NCBI RefSeq assembly: GCF_006716675.1
Contig: NZ_VFPM01000003.1
Span: forward strand, 868,001 to 932,000
Source of the DNA: Humibacillus xanthopallidus
GTDB lineage: Bacteria > Actinomycetota > Actinomycetes > Actinomycetales > Dermatophilaceae
Direction of reading: 5' to 3'
DNA length: 64,000 nt
Position 1 is the first letter of the stretch, and every line of letters starts with the position of its first letter. The position numbers and the translations under genes are program-made. This document shows positions 45,585 to 54,511 of the stretch, piece after piece. The notes under the pieces were generated by a model. That model did no database searches. It was given only the letters and a program-made list of their open reading frames with translations, and was not told the origin of the DNA.

Positions 45585-47321
45585 TCAGCGCCAGGCCTTG
45601 CGGGCCCGCTCCGCCGCCGACTCGGCGACCGTCGCATCCCCGCGCCCGGCGACGACGGCTGCGAGGTTGAAGGCGCTGTCACTGCCGGCCTTGAGGTAGT
45701 CGGAGTGACCGCGCGACGTGCGGCGAGCCCCTGGTGAACCCTCGGCCCCGGGTGCGTAGGTCGACAGCGTGCGCGCGCCCACGACCGACGCGGCACTCGG
45801 CCCGAGGACGACGCGCCCGCCCGCGACGACGGGGTCGTCGATGGAGCCGAGCACGTTGAAGGCGCCCGGCTTGAGCCCCGTGTCGACGACGGAGCGCACG
45901 GCGCCGCCTGTGCCCGGGGACCCGAAGAGCGCTGCCCGGTCGATGCCCGTCGGGCGGCGCAGGGCGAAGGAGAGCACGACGGACCCGTAGGAGTGAGCGA
46001 GGACGCTCTGGTCGGCGGGCACCTCACGAGAGGCGTCCAACCCCGTCACGAACGCAGCGAGCTCCTCGCCCCCACGGGCAGCCACGCCTGAGGACATGAC
46101 CGTGCGTGACGGGGTGAGCACCTCGTCGGCCTGAGGCGCCGCGTAGCCGAGCCAGGTCACCACCGCCACGTCTCCGTGCGCCATCCCCGACGAGCTCGAC
46201 CGCAGCCGTGCGAGCTCGCGGTCGTAGCGGTCGAGGTCGCCGCCGACGGTCGTCGTGAAACCCCCCACGAAGGTGGCGACGTGTGGAGCGGTGTCGACCT
46301 CGCCGATCGCGACGGCAGCCTTCGGGTGTCGCCCCGCGACGTCGAGCAGCAGCAGCCGGCGGCGAGCGCCGTCCTGACGGCCCAGGACGGCCCGCACGGC
46401 ACGCAGCGCATCGAGCCGCCCCCTGACGAGCTCGAGCGCCCCGGCGCGTTCGGACAGTCCGAGCGCGAGCACGGCCGACCCCCCGGCCCCGACCTCCTCG
46501 GGAAGTGGCTCCCCACCGGCCTCGAGAACGGCGAGGCGGCCGCGTGCCGCTCGCTCGACCCGGTCGAGGAGGATGCGGTTCGCCTGGTCACGGTCGGCCC
46601 CGGGCAGCCCGTCGCGGGGCCCCACCGACTCCGGACGCTCCTGCACCAGCTGCCGTCGCTCCTCGCTCGTCAGGCTGCGCCACCACGCCGCGTTGGCGAA
46701 GACATCTGCCGAGGGGTGGCCCGGCCCCGAGACAGGCGGAGGCGGGAGCGACGTGAGGACGCCTCGCTCCCCCGGTGCGAGGCAGCCGCCGGCTGCCTCG
46801 ACGAGGTGCCGCGCGAGGTCGGCGTCCGTCTCAGTCGCCACTCGGCCGGCCTGGCGGAGGTATGCGGTCACCTCCTCCCGCATCAGCGCGTCCTCGCGCA
46901 CCTCATGGGCATCGAGCACCGGGTCACCCCGGGGCACCCGGGCTGGCACGACGAGGACTCCGGCCTGCGTGACCCGAGCACCCCGCTCCTGCGCCCTCGC
47001 CTCGGCCCGGGTGAGCAGGCCGAGGGCGGAACGCAGACGCAGCCCCGCGTGGCTCAGCGCCTGCGAGCAGACGGCGAGGTCTCGGCCGACGTGGGTCAGC
47101 TCGGCGGCGAGGGCACTGAACCGGCCGGCGGCCGCGGTCGAGGCCGGCCCGGACCACCGGGAGAGCGAGCCACCTGCGTCCGACAGCGCCGTCGACCGTC
47201 CGCGCAGCACGGTCTCGATGCCCCCCGTCACCGTCCGCCGGTGCTCCTCGATGCCCCTGGCGGCGGCCGAGAGGAGCTCCGGGCGTGCGGCACGGAGGGC
47301 CGCGACCCCCAGCCCCGTCAC
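45585..47321 (-). CDS. DUF1023-type alpha/beta hydrolase
   Basis: 578 residues. The C-terminal domain shows the nucleophile elbow AHSYGS (about residue 450), characteristic of DUF1023 hydrolases. The N-terminal 350 residues are helical and could pack against the small upstream protein. GTG 47321 overlaps the stop of that upstream gene (GTGA). The genetic coupling suggests a joint role, perhaps at the cell surface or in type VII-like secretion. The substrate is unknown. The terminal RKAWR region lies 400 bp before nrdR on the same strand. Confidence 0.82.
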   Translation of the reverse strand: MTGLGVAALRAARPELLSAAARGIEEHRRTVTGGIETVLRGRSTALSDAGGSLSRWSGPASTAAAGRFSALAAELTHVGRDLAVCSQALSHAGLRLRSALGLLTRAEARAQERGARVTQAGVLVVPARVPRGDPVLDAHEVREDALMREEVTAYLRQAGRVATETDADLARHLVEAAGGCLAPGERGVLTSLPPPPVSGPGHPSADVFANAAWWRSLTSEERRQLVQERPESVGPRDGLPGADRDQANRILLDRVERAARGRLAVLEAGGEPLPEEVGAGGSAVLALGLSERAGALELVRGRLDALRAVRAVLGRQDGARRRLLLLDVAGRHPKAAVAIGEVDTAPHVATFVGGFTTTVGGDLDRYDRELARLRSSSSGMAHGDVAVVTWLGYAAPQADEVLTPSRTVMSSGVAARGGEELAAFVTGLDASREVPADQSVLAHSYGSVVLSFALRRPTGIDRAALFGSPGTGGAVRSVVDTGLKPGAFNVLGSIDDPVVAGGRVVLGPSAASVVGARTLSTYAPGAEGSPGARRTSRGHSDYLKAGSDSAFNLAAVVAGRGDATVAESAAERARKAWR

Positions 47322-47605
47322 GGTGACGCGATCGCTCGCCGGGCGACCTCCTCGACGGCCTCGTAGCCGGCGGCCGCGACGTCGACGGCCGCGCCCGTGG
47401 CGCGCACCCTCGAGCGCAGCGCCGACAGACGCGCGCTCCACCCGGCGCAGGCCCGCCCAGAGGCAACGGCGGTCTCGCCGCCGCGGAACGCCGAACCCAC
47501 GGGTGCGATCTCGTCAACGACCCTCACCCGTTCGAGCCGGGCCAGCACCTCCTCGAGGGCGGCCGCACTCTCACGAAGGCCGCCCGTCTCCACCCTGAAC
47601 TGCAT
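47318..47605 (-). CDS. Small helical WXG100-like protein
   Basis: 95 residues, almost entirely helical: two long amphipathic helices broken near residue 38-50, similar in length and shape to WXG100/ESX substrates. A C-terminal YEAVE fits the YxxxD/E secretion motif, but the classical central WxG is absent (only W in CAGWSARL). ATG 47605 follows GGAAGGAG. It is coupled to the hydrolase downstream by a 4-base overlap. Export by a type VII system is inference, and no ESX ATPase is in the window. Confidence 0.65.
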   Translation of the reverse strand: MQFRVETGGLRESAAALEEVLARLERVRVVDEIAPVGSAFRGGETAVASGRACAGWSARLSALRSRVRATGAAVDVAAAGYEAVEEVARRAIASP

Positions 47606-47739
47606 CTCCTGCTCCTTCCACTTGCGAGCAGGCTAGGGAGGCAAGGGAATCGGCGCTCAGCCTCGTCCACAGCACTCGAGCGGACGGCATACCTCGTCCA
47701 CAGGCTGACCCTCTCGGCGAGCGGGACACGGACAGCAGA

Positions 47740-47769
47740 ACGCCGCACCCTCCGGGGAGGGTGCGGCGT
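47740..47769 (-). terminator. Terminator of the LysM protein gene
   Basis: A perfect 14-bp stem (ACGCCGCACCCTCC with its complement) with a 2-nt loop lies past the LysM gene stop (47857), upstream of the WXG100-like gene. Confidence 0.75.
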
Positions 47770-47856
47770 CCCGGGCGCGCTGAGGCGGGGTCGAATCGCC
47801 GTCGCACACCAGCCGCTGATGGTGGAGCCAACGCGGCCGTTGGGGGGGTCAGCCGG

Positions 47857-48300
47857 TCACGGGGTCGGGACGAGCAGCGTCTGACCGGCGTGGACCTGGC
47901 TGGAGGAGAGCCCGTTGGCAAGCTGGATCTCGATGACGGCGTCGGCGATCGGAAGACCGGGGAGCTCGCGGGCAGCGATCTCGGAGAGGGTGTCGCCCGA
48001 CACGACGGTCACGGGGCGGGGCGCAGAACTGGCCGTCGCCAGCTGGCCGGCGAGGCCGACACCGAGCACCGCGACGGCGGTCGCGACGAGCAGCGTCACG
48101 ACGAGCCGCCCGAGGCGGGTGAGCCGCAACGGCGGGTCCGTCAGGCCGACCGCTCGGGCCGTGCGCACCGACCGAGCCGACCGAGCCGCTCGAGCCGACC
48201 GAGCAGCCCGCACGGCGTCGCGACCGGTGGGCAGCAGCACGAGGTGCGCACGGCGCTCGCCCTGCTCGATGGTCGGTGCGTGGTGTGCGATGGCGCTCAT
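47857..48300 (-). CDS. LysM cell-division-suppressor-like protein divergent from lexA
   Basis: 147 residues: a basic, Ala/Arg-repeat cytoplasmic tail (RAARSARAARSARSVRTARA), one membrane segment (LVVTLLVATAVAVLGVGLAGQL, about residues 66-87) and a C-terminal LysM domain (TVVSGDTLSEIAARELPGLP...). The placement divergent from lexA and the architecture match Bacillus YneA, Corynebacterium DivS and mycobacterial Rv2719c, which are SOS-induced and restrain division. ATG 48300 follows GGAGG with a 5-nt gap. It shares the lexA intergenic region with its LexA box. Confidence 0.82.
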   Translation of the reverse strand: MSAIAHHAPTIEQGERRAHLVLLPTGRDAVRAARSARAARSARSVRTARAVGLTDPPLRLTRLGRLVVTLLVATAVAVLGVGLAGQLATASSAPRPVTVVSGDTLSEIAARELPGLPIADAVIEIQLANGLSSSQVHAGQTLLVPTP

Positions 48301-48363
48301 GGTGACCTCCCGGTGGTGTGACCTGTGCGGTGGAGCGGCGAGCTGCGGAGAACGGGTGTTCGA

Positions 48364-48379
48364 TCGAACGTCTGTACGA
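48364..48379. promoter_or_regulatory. LexA box between lexA and the LysM gene
   Basis: TCGAACGTCTGTACGA matches the actinobacterial SOS consensus TCGAAC-N4-GTTCGA with one mismatch. A weaker candidate (TCGAACAGATGTTTGG) lies at 48417-48432. A single GTTCGA half lies at 48440-48445. Confidence 0.7.
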
Positions 48380-48549
48380 TTTGTAGCACGCCTGTTCGAG
48401 GAAGTCGAGACACGCGTCGAACAGATGTTTGGCAACTCTGTTCGAATCTCATAGTCTTTCCTCACACCACACACCTCACCAGCCACCACTGACACTGGCC
48501 TCACACCGCCGGTTTCAGGCCTGGCGTCACACACCGCAAGGGGACGTTC

Positions 48550-49287
48550 ATGGGCGTGACCGAGTTTCCCGACCGCGACAAGGGCGATGGCCTGACCGTC
48601 CGCCAGCGGCGTGTGCTGGAGGTCATCCGCAACTCGGTCGACCGCCGGGGCTACCCGCCGAGCATGCGCGAGATCGGTAACGCCGTCGGCCTGGCGAGCC
48701 CCTCGAGCGTCTCCCACCAGCTCAACGCCCTCGTCTCCAAGGGCTACCTGCGCCGCGACCCCAACCGGCCCCGCGCCCTCGAGATCGTCTCGCCCGACGC
48801 CACCGCTGCCGAGCTGCGCCACCGCGGGGGCGACGTCATCGACATCGCCTCCACGAGCGCCGAGCACGCCGGCCGTCACGATCTCGAAACCGACTCCGGC
48901 GACGCCCGCCCGCAGGCGGCCTACGTGCCCGTCCTCGGCCGCATCGCCGCCGGCGTGCCGATCACGGCCGAGGAGGTCGTCGACGACGTCTTCCCCCTGC
49001 CCAAGCAGCTCGTCGGCGAGGGCGAGCTCTTCCTCCTCAAGGTCGTCGGCGACTCGATGATCGACGCCGCGATCTGCGACGGCGACTGGGTCGTCGTCTC
49101 CCGGTCGCAGACGGCCGAGAACGGCGAGATCGTCGCCGCCCTGCTCGACAACGAGGCCACCGTCAAGACGTTCAAGCGCAAGGACGGCCACGTCTGGCTC
49201 CTGCCGCACAACCCGGCGTTCGACCCGATCGACGGCGACCACGCGACGATCCTCGGCAAGGTGACCGCCGTCCTGCGCCGCCTCTGA
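48550..49287 (+). CDS. lexA: SOS repressor LexA
   Basis: 245 residues. The winged helix DNA-binding domain (LTVRQRRVLEVIRNSVDRRGYPPSMREIGNAVGLAS) and the peptidase domain are intact: cleavage site Ala-Gly in RIAAGVPI, catalytic Ser in VGDSMIDA and Lys in VKTFKRK. LexA represses DNA-damage genes until RecA-stimulated self-cleavage. ATG 48550 follows AAGGGG with a 6-nt gap. It probably represses itself and the divergent LysM gene through the box at 48364-48379. Confidence 0.95.
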   Translation: MGVTEFPDRDKGDGLTVRQRRVLEVIRNSVDRRGYPPSMREIGNAVGLASPSSVSHQLNALVSKGYLRRDPNRPRALEIVSPDATAAELRHRGGDVIDIASTSAEHAGRHDLETDSGDARPQAAYVPVLGRIAAGVPITAEEVVDDVFPLPKQLVGEGELFLLKVVGDSMIDAAICDGDWVVVSRSQTAENGEIVAALLDNEATVKTFKRKDGHVWLLPHNPAFDPIDGDHATILGKVTAVLRRL

Positions 49288-49295
49288 CGTCGCGG

Positions 49296-50231
49296 GTGCC
49301 CTCCGTGACGCCGACTCGTGACGTGGTGCAGACCTACCGCTACCTGCGCGGCGCCATGGTGGGTCTGCTCCTCGCCCTGCTCGTCTCCGTCGTGCTCCAG
49401 TGGTGGCTCGGCACCGGCGGCTCGTGCTGGCTCGGCTCGATCAGCGCCTACTACTTCACCCCTGCACGCACGGCGTTCGTCGGCACTCTGTGCGCGCTGG
49501 GCATCACCCTGCTCGCCTACGAGGGGCACTCCCCCGAGGAGAACGTCCTGCTCGACTTCTCCGGCTTCATGGCGCTGCTCGTCGCCGCCGTGCCCACCCT
49601 TCCGGACGCGCGGTGCGGACCGAGCGCCTTCGAGGAGTCCACCGACGAGATCGCGGCCGGCATCGGCGTCAGCGTGCCGACGCTCGTGCTCGTCGCGATC
49701 GTCGCCCTCGTGGTGATCGCCGCGATCCGGGTGCGCGCGGTTCGGGGCGGGCAGCAGGCGCCCCCGTCGTCACGGCTCGTGGCGCTCTCCCTGGTCCTCG
49801 TCGGTGTCGTCGTCGTCGAGCTCGTCCTCGTGGCCGTGCTGCGCGGACCGCTCGTCGCGGTCGCCCACGGCGTCGCCGCCTCGACCATGGTGGCGGGGGC
49901 CATCGCGGTCATGGTGTCCAGCGCCGTGCGCGTCGACGAGCGGCACGGCAAGAGCCCCGCCGAGCAGGCCACGGCAACCGCCTACCGGCGCACGTACCTC
50001 ACCCTCGCCGTGGTCCTCGGCGTGTTGCTGGCGCTCACCGTGGTCCTGCACCTGACCGTGGCCGGGTTCGGACTCACAATCCTCGTGGCCGAGGTCGTGA
50101 TCCTCGTGCTCTTCGGCGCGTACTGGGTCGTGCAGACCGTCGAGCTGTGGGGTCTCGGCGACGAGCAGCACCCCGAGGCACGCGAGGTCGCGGGCGTCAG
50201 GCCGTGGGCGGCGGCACGCCGACGCACGTGA
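49296..50231 (+). CDS. Multi-pass membrane protein of unknown function
   Basis: 311 residues with about seven hydrophobic segments, with an extracellular-looking loop GSISAYYFTPARTAFVG between the first two. The C-terminal 40 residues are charged. No transporter or enzyme motif is visible. GTG 49296 is the furthest start, and GTG 49305 is also possible. It follows lexA by 8 bases, so it may share the SOS-regulated transcript. Confidence 0.72.
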   Translation: MPSVTPTRDVVQTYRYLRGAMVGLLLALLVSVVLQWWLGTGGSCWLGSISAYYFTPARTAFVGTLCALGITLLAYEGHSPEENVLLDFSGFMALLVAAVPTLPDARCGPSAFEESTDEIAAGIGVSVPTLVLVAIVALVVIAAIRVRAVRGGQQAPPSSRLVALSLVLVGVVVVELVLVAVLRGPLVAVAHGVAASTMVAGAIAVMVSSAVRVDERHGKSPAEQATATAYRRTYLTLAVVLGVLLALTVVLHLTVAGFGLTILVAEVVILVLFGAYWVVQTVELWGLGDEQHPEAREVAGVRPWAAARRRT

Positions 50232-50247
50232 GGCGTGCAGGCGCGGC

Positions 50248-51195
50248 TCAGTGACCGAGAGCGCCGCGCAGCTGCGTCAGGGTGGAGCCCAGGGGCGCGT
50301 GCAGCCGGACGGTCGCTTCGGCGTCACCGCGCGTCGCCGAGCGCGTGACGATGGCGACGGGCACCCCACGCTGGTGGGCCCGGCGCACGAAGCGGTAGCC
50401 GCTCATCACGGCGAGCGACGACCCGAGCACGAGCACGGCCCCCGCCGCCTCGACGAGCGAGAAGCACTGCTCCACAACGGTCTTCGGCACGGACTCCCCG
50501 AAGAAGACCACGTCGGGCTTGACGGTGTCGTGACCGCACACGAGGCAGCGCGGCGTGTGGAAGGACTCCACGAGGGAGTCCTGCAGGACGATGTCGCCGT
50601 CGGGGCGCACCTGCTCGCCCCACTGGGACCCCACGGCTGCCGCCGCCTCGGCGAAGCGCTCCATGAAGCCGGGGTTGGCCTCGGTCATCCGCTCGTGCAG
50701 CCCGAGCCGCGAGGTCACCTCACCACAGGTCAGGCACACGGCCCGGTCGAGCGAGCCGTGCAGCTCGACGACGTCACTCGCTCCCGCGGCCTGGTGCAGC
50801 CCGTCGACGTTCTGCGTGATGACCGAGTCGACGTAGCCGCTCCTCTGCAGCTCCGTCACGACGCGGTGACCCTCGTTGGGCTCCGCGGCGTTGAAGCGCT
50901 GCCAGCCGATGTAGCTGCGCGCCCAGTAGCGCCGTCGGGCGTCGCTCGAGCCGGCGAACTCGCCGTAGGTCATCGGCTCGACGCGGCGCGTGCCGTCGGG
51001 CCCGCGGTAGTCGGGGATGCCCGACTCCGTCGAGAGGCCGGCGCCGCTCAGCACGACGACTCCTCCCCCGCTCACGAGGTCGACGAGGTCGTCGAACGTG
51101 CCGAGGTCGTGCGTCTCGAGTGGCAGGGTGCGAGAGGTGGCGAGCCGGGTCGACCCGCCCGGCCCCCGCGGGGGTATGCCGTCCGCCTGATGCAC
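50248..51195 (-). CDS. cobB: Sirtuin-type NAD-dependent deacetylase
   Basis: 315 residues. The NAD motif GAGLSTESGIPDYRG, the TQNVDGLH loop, the catalytic His in ELHGS, and four zinc Cys (CLTCGE, CLVCGH) are present. It removes acyl groups from lysine using NAD. GTG 51195 is read from a leaderless mRNA: TAGGCT (51202-51207) with a 6-nt gap. The GTG start is supported by that box, since no Shine-Dalgarno is present. Confidence 0.9.
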   Translation of the reverse strand: MHQADGIPPRGPGGSTRLATSRTLPLETHDLGTFDDLVDLVSGGGVVVLSGAGLSTESGIPDYRGPDGTRRVEPMTYGEFAGSSDARRRYWARSYIGWQRFNAAEPNEGHRVVTELQRSGYVDSVITQNVDGLHQAAGASDVVELHGSLDRAVCLTCGEVTSRLGLHERMTEANPGFMERFAEAAAAVGSQWGEQVRPDGDIVLQDSLVESFHTPRCLVCGHDTVKPDVVFFGESVPKTVVEQCFSLVEAAGAVLVLGSSLAVMSGYRFVRRAHQRGVPVAIVTRSATRGDAEATVRLHAPLGSTLTQLRGALGH

Positions 51196-51255
51196 GCCGC
51201 CAGCCTACGTCGCGCACGCCACCCATGACTCCGGCGCTCGATCCGCCGGTAATGC

Positions 51256-51270
51256 ATAAGTGTCGGTTAT
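51256..51270 (+). promoter_or_regulatory. LysR-type operator overlapping the -10
   Basis: ATAA-N7-TTAT is a T-N11-A dyad of the LysR type. The -10 TATGAT (51268-51273) overlaps its right arm and ATG 51280 follows after 6 nt, consistent with autorepression. Confidence 0.5.
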
Positions 51271-51279
51271 GATGAGGCC

Positions 51280-52227
51280 ATGATCGATGCTGCCGGCCTC
51301 CGAGTCATGAAGGCGATCGCCGACGAGGGGAGCTTCACGAGCGCCGCCAACGCGCTCGGCTTCACCCAGCCGGCCATCTCGCAGATGGTGCGCCGCCTCG
51401 AACAGCGCACCGGCACGGTGCTCGTCGAGCGCTACGGCCGTCAGGTCCGACTCACCGAGGCCGGTCAGGTCCTCGCTCGCCACGCCGTCGGCGTGCTCGC
51501 GGCTCTCGACGCGGCCGAGGAGGAGATCACCGCGATCGCCGGCCTCCGCGCAGGTCGCGTGCGCCTCCAGGCCTTCCCGAGCTCGTCGGCGACACTCGTG
51601 CCCAAGGCGCTGGCGATCCTGCGCTCCCGGCACCCCGACATCACGATGACCTTCACCGAGGCGGAGCCCCCGCAGTCGCTCGCGGCCCTGCGAGCCGGTG
51701 ACTGCGACGTCGCAGTCATCTTCGCCACCAAGGACGTCGATGCCGGCGAGCTCGTGGAGGACCTGTCGCTCCTCGTCACCCGCCACCTGCTCGACGACGA
51801 GCTGCGCCTCGCCACGCCCAAGGACCACCCCCTCGCACAGACCGGAACCGCCAGCCTCTCGGACTTCGCGTCGGAGGACTGGATCGCCGGCTGTCCGCGC
51901 TGCCGCGCCCACCTCGTCGGCCTCGCCGACAAGGCCGGCTTCCGGCCCACCGTCTCCTTCGAGATCGAGGACTACGTCGCGCAGCTCGGCCTGGTGACCG
52001 CGGGCCTCGGGGTCGCACTCGTGCCCGACATCATCCTCAACGCCGCCAAGCACGACGACGTCGCGACGCTCTCGCTCTCGCCCGTCTCGCAGCGCCAGAT
52101 CCTCGCGGTGACGACGCCCGACCTGCTGCGGGTGCCCGCCGTGGCGGCAGCCCTGGACGCGCTCTGCGCCGCGGCCGGCGCCGACCCGTCGACCTCGCCC
52201 GCCGAGCTCGCCGCGTCGCCCGCCTGA
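51280..52227 (+). CDS. LysR-family transcriptional regulator
   Basis: 315 residues: N-terminal HTH (MKAIADEGSFTSAANALGFTQPAISQMVRRLEQRTG) and a periplasmic-binding-protein-like effector domain. ATG 51280 lies 6 nt after TATGAT (leaderless). The neighbour on the same strand (AhpD-like protein, 52265) could be its target but has its own -10. The sirtuin gene is divergent with 84 bp between. The ligand is unknown. Confidence 0.88.
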   Translation: MIDAAGLRVMKAIADEGSFTSAANALGFTQPAISQMVRRLEQRTGTVLVERYGRQVRLTEAGQVLARHAVGVLAALDAAEEEITAIAGLRAGRVRLQAFPSSSATLVPKALAILRSRHPDITMTFTEAEPPQSLAALRAGDCDVAVIFATKDVDAGELVEDLSLLVTRHLLDDELRLATPKDHPLAQTGTASLSDFASEDWIAGCPRCRAHLVGLADKAGFRPTVSFEIEDYVAQLGLVTAGLGVALVPDIILNAAKHDDVATLSLSPVSQRQILAVTTPDLLRVPAVAAALDALCAAAGADPSTSPAELAASPA

Positions 52228-52264
52228 CGCGCCGGACTCCGCCCACCCGGCATACGGTGGCGTC

Positions 52265-52840
52265 ATGGGTGACCCGACGCGCATCTCCTACCTGCCCCTG
52301 CCCGACCGCGACGACGTGCCCGACGGGGTGGCGAGGCTCTGGGAGAAGTCGCAGGAGGCCTTCGGCTTCGTGCCCAACGTCTTTCGCGCGCAAGCCGTCA
52401 ACGGTGAGCAGTTCCTCGCGTGGTGGGGCTACTTCAACCTCCTCGTCAACAAGGAAGGCCACCTCAGCAACGCCGACCGCGAGCTGCTTGCCGTCGTCGT
52501 CAGCAGCGTCAACCGCTGCACCTACTGCGAGATCAGCCACGGCGCGGCCCTGCGCGCCTTCACCGATGACGCCGTGCGCGCCGACCTCGTCGCCTCGAAC
52601 TGGCGCCAGGCCGACCTGCCGGACCGTGAGGCCGCGATGTGCGCCTACGCCGAGAAGCTGACGCTCCACCCGGCCGAGGTCACCGAGGGCGACCTCGAGC
52701 CGCTGCGGGCCGTCGGGCTCGACGACCACCAGATCGTCGAGCTCGTCCAGGTGGTCGGGATGTTCAACCTCACCAACCGCGTCTCGACCGCCCTGGGCTT
52801 CGTGCCCAACCCCGAGTACCACCAGATGGGTCGCCCGTGA
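52265..52840 (+). CDS. AhpD-like/carboxymuconolactone-decarboxylase-fold peroxidase
   Basis: 191 residues. The AhpD/CMD fold active site CTYCEISHG (a CxxC with His) is present in an all-helical protein; the CxxC pair is the redox centre in AhpD peroxidases. It may reduce peroxides or act as an antioxidant, consistent with its neighbour regulator. ATG 52265 follows TACGGT (52253-52258, part of the octamer) with a 6-nt gap. Confidence 0.85.
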   Translation: MGDPTRISYLPLPDRDDVPDGVARLWEKSQEAFGFVPNVFRAQAVNGEQFLAWWGYFNLLVNKEGHLSNADRELLAVVVSSVNRCTYCEISHGAALRAFTDDAVRADLVASNWRQADLPDREAAMCAYAEKLTLHPAEVTEGDLEPLRAVGLDDHQIVELVQVVGMFNLTNRVSTALGFVPNPEYHQMGRP

Positions 52841-52886
52841 GGCGAGACGGTATGCCGCTGCCTCGCCCGGACGACACAATGCCGTC

Positions 52887-54410
52887 ATGACGCGTGTCGC
52901 CCTCGCCGCCACCGGACCCGCCGCGCTCGAAGCCGGCCTCGAGTGCGCGGCCGAGGGCGGTGGTGCGGTCGACGTCGCCATCGCGGCCGCCCTCGCGGCC
53001 ATGTGCACCGAACCGGGCGTCGTCAGCCTCATGGGCGGCGCCTTCGTCAACGTCTGGCCGGTGGGCGAGCACCCGGTCGTCATCGACGGCAACGTCGAGA
53101 TGCCGGGTCGCGGGCTGCCGGAGTCCGCCTTCGGCCACGGCGTGCGCGAGGTGCGCGCCGACTACGGAGGCGGCGTCACGATGGGCGCGGGGCACGGCTC
53201 GGTCGCCAACTCCGGGGCCGTCCACGCGCTTGCGGTCGCGCGCGACCGCTACGGCCACCTCCCCTGGCGGCGCCTCGTCGAGCCGACCGCCCGCATCTGC
53301 CGCGAGGGCTACCCCATCGGTGCCTCGGCGGCGCTCTACCTCGGCATCGTGCGCGACACGCTCTTCGGCACGGACCCCGAGGCCCACGCCCTCGTCACGG
53401 GAGCCGACGGCGGGGCGATCCAGCCCGGCGAGACCTCGACCAACCCCGACCTCGCCGACATCCTCGAGCTCCTCGCCGTGCAGGGCCCCTCGCTGTTCAC
53501 CACGGGCGCGGTCGGGCGGGTGCTCGTCGATGACATGGCCGCCAACGGCGGTCTCATCACCCGTGCCGACCTCGAGGCCTACGAGCCCGCGCTGCGCACG
53601 CCGACGATGCGGGCCGTCGGCGGCTGGACCGTCGCGCTCAACCCGCCCCCGTCGGTCGGTGGCCCGATGCTCGCGGTCATGCTCGGCGAGCTGGCCCGCC
53701 GAGACCACCGGTCCTGGGCGGACGTCCTCGACATCCAGCGGCGCGTCCTCTCCTACCGCCTCACGGTGCACGACCAGTCGCGCGACCTCGACCACGACGG
53801 GCACGCCCTACTGGCCGCGGTCGAGCGGCACGGGCTCGTCGGCCTGCCGACGTCGGCGTCGACCGCCCACATCTCGGCGGTCGACGAGCAGGGCAACGCG
53901 TGCGCGATCACGATGTCGTCGGGCTACGGCGCCGGCATGGTGATCCCCGGAACCGGAATCCTGCTCAACAACGCCCTCGGTGAGCCGGAGCTCAACCGGC
54001 TCGGCCTGCACGCCGTCGCCACGGGCACCCGCCTCGCCTCCAACATGGCGCCGACGACCGCCCGGGGCGCGGCCGGGTCCGCTCTCGCGGTCGGCTCGCC
54101 CGGTGCCGATCGCATCACGACGGCCCTGCTCCAGGTGCTCGGGCACACGATGCTGGGGGGCGACACCCTGCAGGAGGCCATCGACGAGCCGCGAGCCCAC
54201 GTCCGCTTCATGCCCGACGGCAGGGTCCGCGTCGACCACGAACCGTCCGCCACGATCTCCGAGGGGATCGCGCAGCTCGGTCTCGACTCCCACGAGTACC
54301 CCGGCCCCCACATGTACTTCGGCGGCGTCGGTGCGGCCGAGCTCGGGCCCCAGGGGCTCATCGCCGCCGGTGACGCGCGACGCGAGGCCGCGGTCGGGGT
54401 ATCTGCCTAG
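52887..54410 (+). CDS. ggt: Gamma-glutamyltransferase
   Basis: 507 residues. The autocatalytic Thr nucleophile region STAHISAVDEQGNA (about residue 330-345) and the GYGAGM and NNALGE segments are characteristic. The enzyme hydrolyses or transfers gamma-glutamyl groups, for example of glutathione. No signal peptide is visible, so it may be cytoplasmic. ATG 52887 has CACAAT 6 nt upstream. Whether it processes itself into two subunits cannot be seen. Confidence 0.88.
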   Translation: MTRVALAATGPAALEAGLECAAEGGGAVDVAIAAALAAMCTEPGVVSLMGGAFVNVWPVGEHPVVIDGNVEMPGRGLPESAFGHGVREVRADYGGGVTMGAGHGSVANSGAVHALAVARDRYGHLPWRRLVEPTARICREGYPIGASAALYLGIVRDTLFGTDPEAHALVTGADGGAIQPGETSTNPDLADILELLAVQGPSLFTTGAVGRVLVDDMAANGGLITRADLEAYEPALRTPTMRAVGGWTVALNPPPSVGGPMLAVMLGELARRDHRSWADVLDIQRRVLSYRLTVHDQSRDLDHDGHALLAAVERHGLVGLPTSASTAHISAVDEQGNACAITMSSGYGAGMVIPGTGILLNNALGEPELNRLGLHAVATGTRLASNMAPTTARGAAGSALAVGSPGADRITTALLQVLGHTMLGGDTLQEAIDEPRAHVRFMPDGRVRVDHEPSATISEGIAQLGLDSHEYPGPHMYFGGVGAAELGPQGLIAAGDARREAAVGVSA

Positions 54411-54511
54411 CGGCCGTCCTGTCCGGGTCGCGCCACCCATCCGCGGCGGGCCCGGCACCGAACCTCCGGGGAACGACGCACACCAGCCGACCCCGCTGAG
54501 AGGCCATCGCG

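Noticed and set aside
47760..47856. tRNA-like sequence (GGTCGAATCGCC)
   Set aside because: There are no paired acceptor, D or anticodon arms around it.
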